DNA of 60,023 nucleotides from positions 1 through 60,023 of the forward strand of contig JAAZVP010000009.1 of assembly GCA_018623495.1 (NCBI GenBank). The letters run 5' to 3'. Numbering within the stretch: position 1 is the first letter of the stretch; every line of letters begins with the position of its first letter. The notes beneath the pieces were generated by a model. That model did not search any database, was not told where the DNA came from, and was given only the letters and a program-made list of their open reading frames with translations. Origin of the DNA: Halothiobacillus sp. Lineage in GTDB: Bacteria > Pseudomonadota > Gammaproteobacteria > JAAZVP01. This document shows, one piece after another, positions 51,619 through 59,552 of this stretch. The position numbers and the translations under genes are program-made.

Positions 51619-53066
51619 TACTTCACCTCCTGTTCGGAGTCGGCGGCGAAGACCAGCTTGTCCCCGGACTGGGCCAGCTGGCGTTGCTTTTCACGCTCTT
51701 GCGCCTTGGCCTCGGCGACCGCGGCCGGTCCGCCCTCGGAGAGCACCGCCAGGTACTCGGCCAGTGCCCCGGCCTCGTCGTCCTGCAGCGGGATGCGCGG
51801 CATGTAGAGCGTATTGCCGGTGGCCAACGCACCCTTGAGGTAGGTCTCGATGAGGGCCACGTCGGTGGTGCCGATGTAGTTCTTCAGCGGCCGGATACCG
51901 CTGTTGGAGAGGCTGTGGCAGTTCGAGCACATGGTCAGGGCCACGGCCTCGCCCGCATGCACCTGGTTGGTCTCGGAGACCTCGCGCAGGTTGTCCGGCA
52001 GGAGGGGCATGGTCTTGAGCATGCCGTGCTTCTCCAGCAGCGGGATCTCGGACTTGACCCCCATGCCGGGCACGTCGCGCGCGATCACCTGGTTGGAGTA
52101 GACGTACTGGCCGGCGACGTACGGCTTGCGGATGGACTCGCGCGCCGTCTCCTCGGGCCAGAGGCCGAAGACCAGGATCAGCACGGCCATGGTGCCGGCC
52201 AGGCCGGTGACCAGGATCCGCGGCTGGATCAGGGTGGCGATGAAGTAGGCGAGGATGGCGCCCATCACGCCCACCAGGGCCGGGCCGAAGTAGCCGGGCA
52301 GGCGGTTCTCCATCACCAGCTTGGCGGTCTCGGGGATGGTGCCGAGATACCACGGGTAGAACGCCAGGCCGACCAGCGTGGAGACGATACCGAGGATCGC
52401 CAGCTTGCGGGCCATTTCCTTCTTGAAGGCAGCGTCCTTGATGCCGGCCGCGACGATGCCGCCGACCACCGCGGTCATGGTGAACATGAAGGCGGTCCGC
52501 ATGGCCAGGTGGGCGAAGGTGTTCTCGCCGTAGAAGCCGTTGAGGTAGCCGCCGGTCTGGAAGAACTCCTCCTGCCCGGGCCACATCATGAACGACAGGA
52601 TGCCGAGGATGATGAGCATCGTGGTGTAGGAGGCCAGGCCGAATACCCAGGAGATGATCATGTGGGTGCGCTTGTCCACCTTGCCCACGAGGTAGACGAT
52701 CATGTAGACGCCGACCACCTCGATCACGAAGAAGACCCACTCGGTGGCCCACTTCCAGACGAAGGTGTGGATCAGCGCGGAAATCCCGCGTGGACTCGCC
52801 ACGGTGGTGGAGTACCAGATCCCTGGCCCGGTGATCGAGCCCAGCACGTAGGCAAAGACCAGCAGGAACAGGCCGTACTTCTTGACGTAGTCGAGAAGCT
52901 CTGGCCGGTCCTCGCGGTAGGCCTTGGTGGAAAGGTAGGTGAAGAAGAGGGCTGCACCGACGGAAGTGTGCGAGGCCAGGACGTGAATCGTGGCGATGAT
53001 GGCCACGACCCAGCCACTGCCCACTCCCGGTTCGTACCACGTGGGGTAGAGACCGATCAGCTCCAT
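51618..53066 (-). CDS. Cytochrome bd oxidase subunit I-like protein with C-terminal cytochrome c domain
   Basis: A 482-residue membrane protein. Residues about 15-305 hold eight or so transmembrane segments with a CydA-like pattern: His in segment 1 (H28 in ATIHVLASHTSVG), two Glu about one helix turn pair apart in segment 3 (E109, E116), and His in AHLAMRTAFMF (H187). I do not see the GRQPW quinol-loop motif of CydA. After the last segment a periplasmic domain has one haem c site, CSNCH at 380-384. It may therefore take electrons from a cytochrome c rather than quinol. Start ATG 53066. It leads the operon with the second membrane protein, fccA, fccB and a dihaem cytochrome. Membership in the bd family is inferred by eye. 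Confidence 0.75.
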   Translation of the reverse strand: MELIGLYPTWYEPGVGSGWVVAIIATIHVLASHTSVGAALFFTYLSTKAYREDRPELLDYVKKYGLFLLVFAYVLGSITGPGIWYSTTVASPRGISALIHTFVWKWATEWVFFVIEVVGVYMIVYLVGKVDKRTHMIISWVFGLASYTTMLIILGILSFMMWPGQEEFFQTGGYLNGFYGENTFAHLAMRTAFMFTMTAVVGGIVAAGIKDAAFKKEMARKLAILGIVSTLVGLAFYPWYLGTIPETAKLVMENRLPGYFGPALVGVMGAILAYFIATLIQPRILVTGLAGTMAVLILVFGLWPEETARESIRKPYVAGQYVYSNQVIARDVPGMGVKSEIPLLEKHGMLKTMPLLPDNLREVSETNQVHAGEAVALTMCSNCHSLSNSGIRPLKNYIGTTDVALIETYLKGALATGNTLYMPRIPLQDDEAGALAEYLAVLSEGGPAAVAEAKAQEREKQRQLAQSGDKLVFAADSEQEVK

Positions 53067-53147
53067 AGTGGCGACTCCCGAGTTCTTTTGAGTGGAATGT
53101 GCCTGACGCGCGAGGTCGGGTTCGGCCTCGGGCGCTGCGCGACATGC

Positions 53148-53195
53148 CATAAAAAGGTCTTATGACATGATTACGATGGTGAAACATGCTTCACC
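53148..53195. promoter_or_regulatory. Palindromes upstream of the bd-like/fcc operon
   Basis: An AT-richer patch holds CATAA(53148-53152)/TTATG(53160-53164) and GGTGAA(53178-53183)/TTCACC(53190-53195) with ACATGC between, giving a nearly perfect 18-bp palindrome. They lie 82 and 112 bases upstream of the first gene. They could be operators for a sulfide- or redox-responsive regulator; none is identified. Confidence 0.4.
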
Positions 53196-53300
53196 AGAAA
53201 TCAAGAACGAGTATAGGAAACGCCGCGCGCTCCCGAGGGTCCCTGCGTTCTTGGATATGCGTGGGCGGGGAAGGTGCCCACCGGGTCGCGGTCGGGGGCG

Positions 53301-53789
53301 TCAGCCGGGGGCGATGGCTTCCAGGGCGTGGTTGCGGATGGCCTGGATCATGGCGTGCAGGCCGTTGCTGCGGGTCGGCGAGAGATGGGAGGCGAGGCCG
53401 ATGCGGCCGATGAACTCGGGCGGGGAGACGAGGATCGCCTCGGGCGCGTGGTCGTCGTAGACACGCAGGACCAGGGCAATGAGCCCGGAGACGATGGCGG
53501 CATCCGAGGTGGCGCGGATCTGCAGGCGGCCGTCGTGCATCCGGGTGTGCAACCAGACCTGGGACTGGCAGCCGTGCAGGCGGTTGGCCTCGGTGCGGTG
53601 TTCCTCGGGGAAGGGGGGAAGCTTGCGCCCCAGGTCGACGATGTACTTGTAGCGCTCGGCCCAGTCGCCGAGGAACTCGAATTCCGCGGCGATGCGTTCC
53701 TGGGTCTCGACGATGGCAGGCGCCGGCTCGCGGTCCCGAAGGGCTTCGGGAACGAAGCCGGCGATGAAGTCCTGGCCCTCGATCTGCAT
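53301..53789 (-). CDS. sufE: SufE-family sulfur acceptor protein
   Basis: A 162-residue SufE/CsdE-type protein that accepts persulfide sulfur from a cysteine desulfurase for Fe-S cluster assembly. The sulfur-accepting Cys is in RLHGCQSQVW; FPEEHRTEANRLHGC and the end MIQAIRNHALEAI fit the family. The start is ATG 53789; the frame is open upstream into cbbQ but homology begins here. It lies 16 bases downstream of cbbQ, so it is probably the last gene of cbbL-cbbS-cbbQ-sufE. No desulfurase gene is in the window, and a link to RuBisCO is not obvious. Confidence 0.9.
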   Translation of the reverse strand: MQIEGQDFIAGFVPEALRDREPAPAIVETQERIAAEFEFLGDWAERYKYIVDLGRKLPPFPEEHRTEANRLHGCQSQVWLHTRMHDGRLQIRATSDAAIVSGLIALVLRVYDDHAPEAILVSPPEFIGRIGLASHLSPTRSNGLHAMIQAIRNHALEAIAPG

Positions 53790-53805
53790 GTGTCCGGACG
53801 CGCCC

Positions 53806-54612
53806 TCAGAAGTAGGTGTCGATGGCGGCATCCAGTGTATCACGCATGTCGGGATCGTCGGTGATCGGGCGCACCAGGGCCATGCGGCAGGCCGCCTTGG
53901 CGTCGATGCCCTTGGCGATCAGGTTGCCCGCGTAGACCAGCAGGCGGGTGGAGATGCCCTCGTCCAGGCCGTGGCCCTTGAGGTTGCGCGCGCGGTGGGC
54001 CACCGAGATCAGCTTGTCGGCCACGTCGCTGTCCACGCCGGTCTCGTGGGCGACGATCTCCTTCTCGGTGTCGCCGTCCGGGTAGTCGAAGTCCAGGGCC
54101 CCGAAGCGCTGCTTGGTGGACTGCTTGAGGTCCTTCATCAGGTTCTGGTAACCCGGGTTGTAGGAGATCACCAGGTGGAAGTCCGGGTGGGCCTCGACCA
54201 GCTCGTTCTTCTTCTCCAGCGGCAGGGCGCGGCGATGGTCGGTCAGGGGGTGGATGGCCACCATGGTGTCCTGGCGCGCCTCGACGATCTCGTCGAGATA
54301 GCAGATGGCGCCGATGCGGGCGGCCACGGTCAGCGGGCCGTCCTGCCAGCGGGTGCCCTGGGCGTCCAGGAGGTACCGGCCCACCAGGTCGGAGGCGGTC
54401 ATGTCCTCGTTGCAGGCCACGGTGATCAGCGGCCGGCCCAGCTTCCAGGCCATGTGCTCGACGAAGCGGGACTTGCCGCAGCCCGTGGGGCCCTTGAGCA
54501 TCACCGGCATGCGCGCACCAAAGGCGGCCTCGTAAAGCTCGACCTCGTCGCTTACCGGGCGGTAGTAGGGTTCTTCAGTGACGCGGTACTGGGATACGTC
54601 GATATCGCTCAT
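53806..54612 (-). CDS. cbbQ: CbbQ, AAA+ RuBisCO activase subunit
   Basis: A 268-residue MoxR-class AAA+ ATPase. Walker A is GPTGCGKS (41-48), Walker B is ICYLDEI (D107, E108), and SYNPGYQNL and TKQRF supply sensor and arginine-finger regions. With CbbO it remodels inhibited form I RuBisCO. It lies 137 bases downstream of cbbS, behind two hairpins, on the same strand, which is the form IAq arrangement. Cytoplasmic hexamer in studied relatives. CbbO is encoded elsewhere in the window (26618-28975). Confidence 0.96.
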   Translation of the reverse strand: MSDIDVSQYRVTEEPYYRPVSDEVELYEAAFGARMPVMLKGPTGCGKSRFVEHMAWKLGRPLITVACNEDMTASDLVGRYLLDAQGTRWQDGPLTVAARIGAICYLDEIVEARQDTMVAIHPLTDHRRALPLEKKNELVEAHPDFHLVISYNPGYQNLMKDLKQSTKQRFGALDFDYPDGDTEKEIVAHETGVDSDVADKLISVAHRARNLKGHGLDEGISTRLLVYAGNLIAKGIDAKAACRMALVRPITDDPDMRDTLDAAIDTYF

Positions 54613-54678
54613 CGCCGACCACCTCTGTCAACGTTGATGGTTCCGGGCACGCGGGGCCCGGATCGTTCGACTCTGCGG

Positions 54679-54740
54679 AAAGCGGACACGCGATCCGCTT
54701 TCGGCAAAGCCGGAGGCGGGTCCTCGCGGACCCGCTCCGG
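54679..54740 (-). other. Two hairpins in the cbbS-cbbQ spacer
   Basis: AAAGCGGA (54679-54686) pairs with TCCGCTTT (54694-54701). CCGGAG plus CGGGTCC (54710-54723, one bulged G) pairs with GGACCCG plus CTCCGG (54728-54740). No T run follows. The likely effect is to protect cbbLS mRNA or reduce read-through to cbbQ. Confidence 0.6.
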
Positions 54741-54749
54741 GGGATGGTC

Positions 54750-55106
54750 TCAGTCCATCTTGCCGCGGTAGATGACCATCGAGGTGCCCTGGGACTGGGC
54801 ATAGTTGTCGTAGCCGATCAGGCGCACGTGGTTGTCGGGATGCGCCTTGTGGCACGCTTCGGCCTCCTTCAGGATGGCGTCCACGTCGTCTTCGCCGAAC
54901 ATCGGCAGCTTCCACATGTACCAGTAGTCGCTCATGGCGTTTTCCGGCTCGGTGTGCTCGATGGCCGGGTTCCAGCCCTGGTCGACGATGTACTGGACCT
55001 GCTTGCGGACCTGGTCGTCGGTCATCTCCGGCAGGTAGGAGAAGGTCTCGAACTTCCGGCTGCGCGGATCGCTGAGACTGGACTTGTAGTCTTGCATTTC
55101 GCTCAT
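54750..55106 (-). CDS. cbbS: RuBisCO small subunit, form IA
   Basis: A 118-residue small subunit that joins CbbL in an L8S8 complex. [27 protein letters not shown] and YDNYAQSQG are family signatures. Near the N-terminus there is a six-residue insertion (SDPRSR) before KFETFSYLP compared with carboxysomal form IA small subunits; this is the mark described for the form IAq, non-carboxysomal type. It lies 74 bases after cbbL. The absence of carboxysome genes in the window agrees. Confidence 0.97.
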   Translation of the reverse strand: MSEMQDYKSSLSDPRSRKFETFSYLPEMTDDQVRKQVQYIVDQGWNPAIEHTEPENAMSDYWYMWKLPMFGEDDVDAILKEAEACHKAHPDNHVRLIGYDNYAQSQGTSMVIYRGKMD

Positions 55107-55180
55107 GGGTCTAATCCCCTAATTCAAGAGTTCGGTTGGAATCTGGGCGCGGCCCTCGCGGACCGCGCGGAAACCCGGCC

Positions 55181-56599
55181 TTACTTGTGGGCCTTGTCGA
55201 TCTTGTCGACGGTGTCGAACTCGAACTTGATTTCCTTCCAGGTCTCCATGGCGACCTTCAGCTCGGGGCTGTGCTTGGCAGCGGCCTGGAGGATTTCCTT
55301 GCCTTCCTTCTCCAGTACGCGGCCCTGGTTGCGAGCCTCGACACAGGCCTCGAGCGCCACGCGGTTGGCCGCCGCGCCGGCTGCGTTGCCCCAGGGGTGG
55401 CCCAGGGTGCCGCCGCCGAACTGCAGGACGGAGTCGTCGCCGAAGATGGAAACCAGTGCCGGCATGTGCCAGACGTGGATGCCACCGGAAGCCACCGGGA
55501 AGACACCGGGCATGGCGCCGAAGTCCTGGTCGAAGAAGATGCCGCGGTTGCGGTCTTCCTCGATGTAGGAGTCGCGCATGATGTCGATCCAGCCCAGGGT
55601 CGCCTCGCGGTCGCCTTCGAGCTTGCCGACAACGGTGCCGGAGTGCAGGTGGTCACCGCCGGACAGGCGCAGCATCTTGGCCAGTACACGGAAGTGGATG
55701 CCGTGGTGCGGGTTACGGTCGATCACGGCGTGCATGGCACGGTGGATGTGCAGCAGCATGCCGTTGTCGCGGCACCACTCGGCCAGACCGGTGTTGGCGG
55801 TGAAGCCGGCGGTCAGGTAGTCGTGCATGATGATCGGCGCGCCGATTTCCTTGGCGAACTCGGCCCGCTTGAACATCTCTTCCGGGGTCGGCGCGGTCAC
55901 GTTCAGGTAGGAACCCTTGCGCTCACCGGTCTCGGCCTCGGCCTTCTTGATGCCTTCCATGACGAACAGGAAGCGGTCACGCCAGCGCATGAAGGGCTGG
56001 GAGTTGACGTTCTCGTCGTCCTTGGCGAAGTCCAGGCCACCGCGCAGGACTTCGTACACGGCGCGGCCGTAGTTCTTGGCGGACAGGCCCAGCTTGGGCT
56101 TGATGGTGCAGCCCAGCATCGGACGGCCGTACTTGTTCATCTTGTCGCGCTCGACCTGGATGCCGTGGGGCGGGCCACCGCAGGTCATGACGTAGGCGAT
56201 CGGAACGCGCACGTCTTCCAGGCGCAGGGCACGCAGGGCCTTGAAGCCGAATACGTTGCCCACCAGGGAGGTCAGGATGTTGACGACAGAGCCTTCCTCG
56301 AACAGGTCGATGGGATAGGCGATGAAGGCATAGAACTCTTCGTCGGAGCCCGGGACGTCCTCGATCGCGTAGGCACGGCCCTTGTAGTAGTCCAGGTCGG
56401 TCAGCAGGTCGGTCCAGACGGTGGTCCAGGTGCCGGTGGAGGACTCGGCCGCTACCGCGGCAGCCACCTCTTCACGCGGTACGCCGGGCTGAGGGGTGAC
56501 CTTGAAGCACGCCAGGAAGTCGGTGTCCTTGGGCGTGTACTCCGGCATCCAATACGTCTCACGGTACTCTTTTACACCCGCGGAGTATTTCTTCGCCAT
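55181..56599 (-). CDS. cbbL: RuBisCO large subunit, form IA
   Basis: A 472-residue catalytic subunit that carboxylates ribulose-1,5-bisphosphate. Active-site residues are in place: [10 protein letters not shown] with K167, the carbamylated Lys K193 in FAKDDEN, loop 6 GTVVGKLEG with K326, and IHRAMHAV. The sequence is form I of the proteobacterial A type. The ATG at 56599 starts the family N-terminus [12 protein letters not shown]. It leads cbbL-cbbS-cbbQ-sufE and is divergent from cbbR, so its control by CbbR is expected. Codon use here is more biased than in neighbours, as for a highly expressed gene. Confidence 0.98.
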   Translation of the reverse strand: MAKKYSAGVKEYRETYWMPEYTPKDTDFLACFKVTPQPGVPREEVAAAVAAESSTGTWTTVWTDLLTDLDYYKGRAYAIEDVPGSDEEFYAFIAYPIDLFEEGSVVNILTSLVGNVFGFKALRALRLEDVRVPIAYVMTCGGPPHGIQVERDKMNKYGRPMLGCTIKPKLGLSAKNYGRAVYEVLRGGLDFAKDDENVNSQPFMRWRDRFLFVMEGIKKAEAETGERKGSYLNVTAPTPEEMFKRAEFAKEIGAPIIMHDYLTAGFTANTGLAEWCRDNGMLLHIHRAMHAVIDRNPHHGIHFRVLAKMLRLSGGDHLHSGTVVGKLEGDREATLGWIDIMRDSYIEEDRNRGIFFDQDFGAMPGVFPVASGGIHVWHMPALVSIFGDDSVLQFGGGTLGHPWGNAAGAAANRVALEACVEARNQGRVLEKEGKEILQAAAKHSPELKVAMETWKEIKFEFDTVDKIDKAHK

Positions 56600-56758
56600 G
56601 GTGCATCTCCGATTGGTTGATGGATGGAATTCCTGGGCTGGCCGCCTCCCGGCGCGATACCCGGAATGGCAAGCGAGTCTAGCAGGCAGGGGTATAATTA
56701 CAATTCAATAATAGTGATTGATAACATCAGATAAGACTTATGCATACACGGGGGCTTC
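56600..56758. promoter_or_regulatory. cbbL-cbbR divergent control region
   Basis: An AT-rich island in the middle of this 159-base spacer contains the dyad ATAAG-A-CTTAT (56731-56741), ATTGATAA (56717-56724) and other LysR-type T-N11-A candidates. For cbbR, TATAAT at 56693-56698 is a good -10. For cbbL, TTGTAA (56703-56698) and TAGACT (56681-56676) on the minus strand are 16 bases apart and could be -35 and -10. CbbR binding here is expected from the family but not shown. Confidence 0.6.
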
Positions 56759-57682
56759 ATGAACGTCACGCTGCGCCAGCTCAAGGTCTTCGAGGCGGTG
56801 GCCCGTCACAGCAGTTTCACGCTTGCGGCCGAGGAGTTGCACCTCACCCAGCCGGCGGTCTCCATGCAGGTGCGCAGCCTGGAGGAGAGCGCCGGGATGG
56901 CGCTGTTCGAGAAGCTCGGGCGCAAGATCTATCTCACCGAGGCGGGGCGGGAGATGTTCACCTACGCCCGCTCCATCGCCCACCTGCTCGACGAGGCCGA
57001 GGAAGTGCTCGATTCCCTGCGCGGGGTCAAGAGCGGTGCCCTGTCGGTGTCGGTGGCGACCACCGCCAACTACTTCGCCACGCGAATCCTGGCCGGTTTC
57101 GCCGGGCGCTTCAGCGATGTCTCCTTCAGTCTCGACGTCACCAACCGCGAGACCCTGCTGCGCCAGCTCGACAACAACGAGCGTGACCTGGTGATCATGG
57201 GCGAGCCGCCCGGGGGCATCGACCTGGTGGCCGAGCCGTTCATGGAGAACCCGCTGGTGATGATCGCGCCGCCGGACCACCCGCTGGCCGCGGAGCGCGA
57301 GATCCCCATGGAGCGCTTCGCCGACGAGAGCTTCGTGGTCCGCGAGAAGGGGTCGGGGACGCGCGGGGCCATCGAACGGTTCTTCCAGGCCCGGGGCATG
57401 CAGCTGGTCACCGGCATGGAGCTCGGTTCCAACGAGGCGATCAAGCAGGCCGTGGCCGCGGGCCTGGGGTTGGGAATCGCCTCCATCCACACCCTCGAGC
57501 TGGAGCTGGAGACGGGCCGGCTGGCCCTGCTGGACGTGGCCGACTTCCCGATCCGGCGCAACTGGTACATCGTCCACCGCGAGGGCAAGCGCCTCTCGCC
57601 GGTGGCCCAGGCCTTCCGCCGCTTCGTCCTCGCCGAGGCGGAAGGGTACGTGGCCCTGCCGGCCGGGGTGCTGTCGGCGTGA
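56759..57682 (+). CDS. cbbR: LysR-family RuBisCO operon regulator CbbR
   Basis: A 307-residue LysR-type transcription factor: an N-terminal winged helix (RQLKVFEAVARHSSFTLAAEELHLTQPAVSMQVRSLE region, residues 5-42) and a two-lobed effector domain from about 90. Homologues activate cbb operons in response to metabolites such as ribulose bisphosphate, phosphoenolpyruvate or NADPH. Divergent position from cbbL supports the name. The start ATG 56759 gives the standard N-terminus MNVTLRQLKVFE. A terminator lies 63 bases after the stop, shared with the convergent SLAC1-family gene. Confidence 0.94.
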   Translation: MNVTLRQLKVFEAVARHSSFTLAAEELHLTQPAVSMQVRSLEESAGMALFEKLGRKIYLTEAGREMFTYARSIAHLLDEAEEVLDSLRGVKSGALSVSVATTANYFATRILAGFAGRFSDVSFSLDVTNRETLLRQLDNNERDLVIMGEPPGGIDLVAEPFMENPLVMIAPPDHPLAAEREIPMERFADESFVVREKGSGTRGAIERFFQARGMQLVTGMELGSNEAIKQAVAAGLGLGIASIHTLELELETGRLALLDVADFPIRRNWYIVHREGKRLSPVAQAFRRFVLAEAEGYVALPAGVLSA

Positions 57683-57744
57683 GGCGGGCAGCCGGGGGAG
57701 CGAGGGACGGGCGGGGTGTCGAATGGCCCGCCCCGGGACGCAAG

Positions 57745-57767
57745 AAAGCCGGCGCGAGGCCGGCTTT
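57745..57767. terminator. Terminator between convergent cbbR and SLAC1-family genes
   Basis: AAAGCCGGC (57745-57753) and GCCGGCTTT (57759-57767) form a perfect 9-bp stem with a 5-base loop. T residues end the stem on either strand, so it may work in both directions. Confidence 0.75.
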
Positions 57768-57796
57768 CGTCGGTTCGTTGCGGGGGCGGGCCGCCG

Positions 57797-58762
57797 TTAC
57801 TCGGGGACGCAGATGCCCTTGCGGGTGATCTCGCGGCCCGTCAGCACCACCAGCAGCACGATCAGGGCGGTGAGCAGGGTCAGCAGCACCCAGGCCAGGG
57901 TCTTGAACCAGCCTTCGCCGGTGAGCTGGTACATCAGCATGGTGGCGATGGTCATGGCGGCCATGGGGAAGGAGTAGGCCCACCAGGAGAGGAAGAACTT
58001 GAGCTTGCTGAAGTAGCGCACCTGGGCGAACAGCAGCAGGGTGATGAACAGCCCCGTGTAGTAGAGCACCCGCGCCAGGGTGTCGAGGTCGCCGCCGTTG
58101 AGCTTGGTATAGGAGATGAAGCCCACCGCCGGCGGCGCGATCATGATGAACAGCGTCGGCAGCAGTTTCCCGGGCAGCGGCTGGTGGTGGAAGATGATCC
58201 GGTTGAGCACGATCGCCTGCAGCAGGATCCAGAACACCAGGCCGAAGGAGAAGAAGAACCAGGAGGTCTCCGGCGCGGCGTGCTCGACGCCCGCGATGGG
58301 CACCAGGATGTTGCCCACCACCGGGATGAACCAGGCCGGGTTGGAGTGCTGGACCTCGAAGTGGGTCTGGTGGATCCACTGCGAGAGGATGTGGAGGGTG
58401 AGCACCAGCTGGACCACCGTGCCCACGTACCAGAGCGCCTTCGACAGCCCCGGCTGGCTGTGCAGCGTGGCGATGCTCAGCACCAGCAGGGCGATGGAGG
58501 CGGCGGGGAAGAAGCTCATCCGGATCGGGTGGTTGAACTCCGTTTTCACCGCCTCGGGGTAGCGCATCCACTTGGCGACGTAGCCGGCCAGGATGACGAT
58601 GAACAGCAGCCCGGTGATGCCCAGCAGCACGGGGCTCGCGGTGACGGGCAGGTCGAGGGTGGTCTCGGCCTTCTCCAGTGCGATGGTGAAACCGCCCAGC
58701 CCCATGATGGTGGCGAAAAAGGGCACCGGGAAGTGCTTGAGTCGCGGCTCTTGTTGGTTCAA
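57797..58762 (-). CDS. SLAC1/TehA-family (TDT) anion channel or transporter
   Basis: A 321-residue inner-membrane protein with ten hydrophobic segments. The N-terminus LKHFPVPFFATIMGLGGFTIAL and repeated aromatic residues inside helices match the tellurite-resistance/dicarboxylate (TDT) family that includes TehA, plant SLAC1 and fungal sulfite exporter Ssu1. Substrate cannot be read from sequence; nitrate, chloride, sulfite or bicarbonate are all possible, and sulfite or bicarbonate would fit a sulfur-oxidising autotroph. It is convergent with cbbR and divergent from the CbiM-like gene with an AT-rich promoter region between. Start ATG 58762. Confidence 0.87.
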   Translation of the reverse strand: MNQQEPRLKHFPVPFFATIMGLGGFTIALEKAETTLDLPVTASPVLLGITGLLFIVILAGYVAKWMRYPEAVKTEFNHPIRMSFFPAASIALLVLSIATLHSQPGLSKALWYVGTVVQLVLTLHILSQWIHQTHFEVQHSNPAWFIPVVGNILVPIAGVEHAAPETSWFFFSFGLVFWILLQAIVLNRIIFHHQPLPGKLLPTLFIMIAPPAVGFISYTKLNGGDLDTLARVLYYTGLFITLLLFAQVRYFSKLKFFLSWWAYSFPMAAMTIATMLMYQLTGEGWFKTLAWVLLTLLTALIVLLVVLTGREITRKGICVPE

Positions 58763-58860
58763 CGCTCGGCCTCCTAAGCTTGGGATGAGAGTTGTCCGGC
58801 GGGATACTAGACCATTATGCTCAATTATTATCCTTTATCAATTGTCGAGGTGGCACCGGC
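58763..58860. promoter_or_regulatory. AT-rich divergent promoter region, SLAC1-family/CbiM-like
   Basis: The stretch at about 58804-58846 is much richer in A/T than its surroundings. It contains TTATCAAT (58835-58842), the same octamer that occurs in the cbbL-cbbR spacer (as ATTGATAA at 56717-56724). It may bind CbbR; this is an inference from one shared octamer. Confidence 0.4.
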
Positions 58861-59526
58861 GTGAATGTTCCCACAGGCCTGTTACCCGGGGCGTATCTCT
58901 GGCTCGCCCACCTGCTGTACGCGGCCTGCCTGCTCTACACCCTCTACCGTGCGCCCTGGCGACGCCTGGAGCGGGGCTCGATGCAGAACGTGTTCATGGT
59001 GGCGGTGGTCTTCGTGGCCCTGCTCTGGCAGCTGGACGTCTCGCTGCTCGCCGGCGTCAGCCTCCACTACCTGGGGGCCACCGCGCTGGCGCTGCTGTTC
59101 GGCTGGGAACTGGGGATCGTCGCGGTGACGCTGGCCATGATCGGGCACACCCATTTCAGCCCCGCGGGCTGGGAGGCCTTCTCCCTGAACGTGCTGGTGG
59201 TGGGCGTGGCGCCCGTGCTGGTGAGCTATGCCGTGCACGCCTTCGTCCGCGACCGCCTGCCGCACAACTTCTTCGTCTATCTCTTTCTCGGGGCCTACCT
59301 CGGCGGCGCCATGGCCATGGCGAGCATGGTGCTGCTCTCCTACGGGGTGATGTCGTTGAGCGGGCTCTACGAGTCCGCCCAGCTCTCGCGCCAGCTGCTG
59401 CCCTATCTGCCGCTGATGATGTTCCCCGAGGCCTTCATCAACGGCCTGTTGATCACCGCGCTGGTGATGCTGCGCCCGGAATGGGTCGCCACCTTCGACG
59501 ACGAGACCTACATCCACGGCAAATGA
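58861..59526 (+). CDS. CbiM-like energy-coupling-factor transporter permease
   Basis: A 221-residue membrane protein with six or seven hydrophobic segments. LHYLGATALALLFG, NVLVVGVAPVLVSY and FPEAFINGLLITALV resemble the CbiM family of cobalt/nickel ECF transporter membrane components. No CbiQ or CbiO gene follows, so it is an orphan or works with proteins encoded elsewhere; CbiM-like orphans are known in gammaproteobacteria. Metal transport is not assured. The start is GTG 58861, 10 bases after GAGG. It ends 19 bases before the 3' end of the TnpB gene. Confidence 0.72.
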   Translation: MNVPTGLLPGAYLWLAHLLYAACLLYTLYRAPWRRLERGSMQNVFMVAVVFVALLWQLDVSLLAGVSLHYLGATALALLFGWELGIVAVTLAMIGHTHFSPAGWEAFSLNVLVVGVAPVLVSYAVHAFVRDRLPHNFFVYLFLGAYLGGAMAMASMVLLSYGVMSLSGLYESAQLSRQLLPYLPLMMFPEAFINGLLITALVMLRPEWVATFDDETYIHGK

Positions 59527-59539
59527 ACTACTCCCGCCA

Positions 59540-59552
59540 AGCCTTTTAGGCT
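59540..59552 (-). other. Small hairpin at the tnpB 3' end
   Basis: AGCCT (59540-59544) and AGGCT (59548-59552) form a 5-bp stem with a TTT loop that includes the tnpB stop codon. IS200/IS605 elements end in small hairpins and encode the guide RNA in this region, so it may mark the right end of the element or part of the guide RNA. Confidence 0.4.

Noticed and set aside
53806-56599. Carboxysome-associated RuBisCO
   Set aside because: No shell-protein, CsoS2 or CsoSCA genes in the window, cbbQ follows cbbS, and CbbS has the SDPRSR insertion of the non-carboxysomal type.
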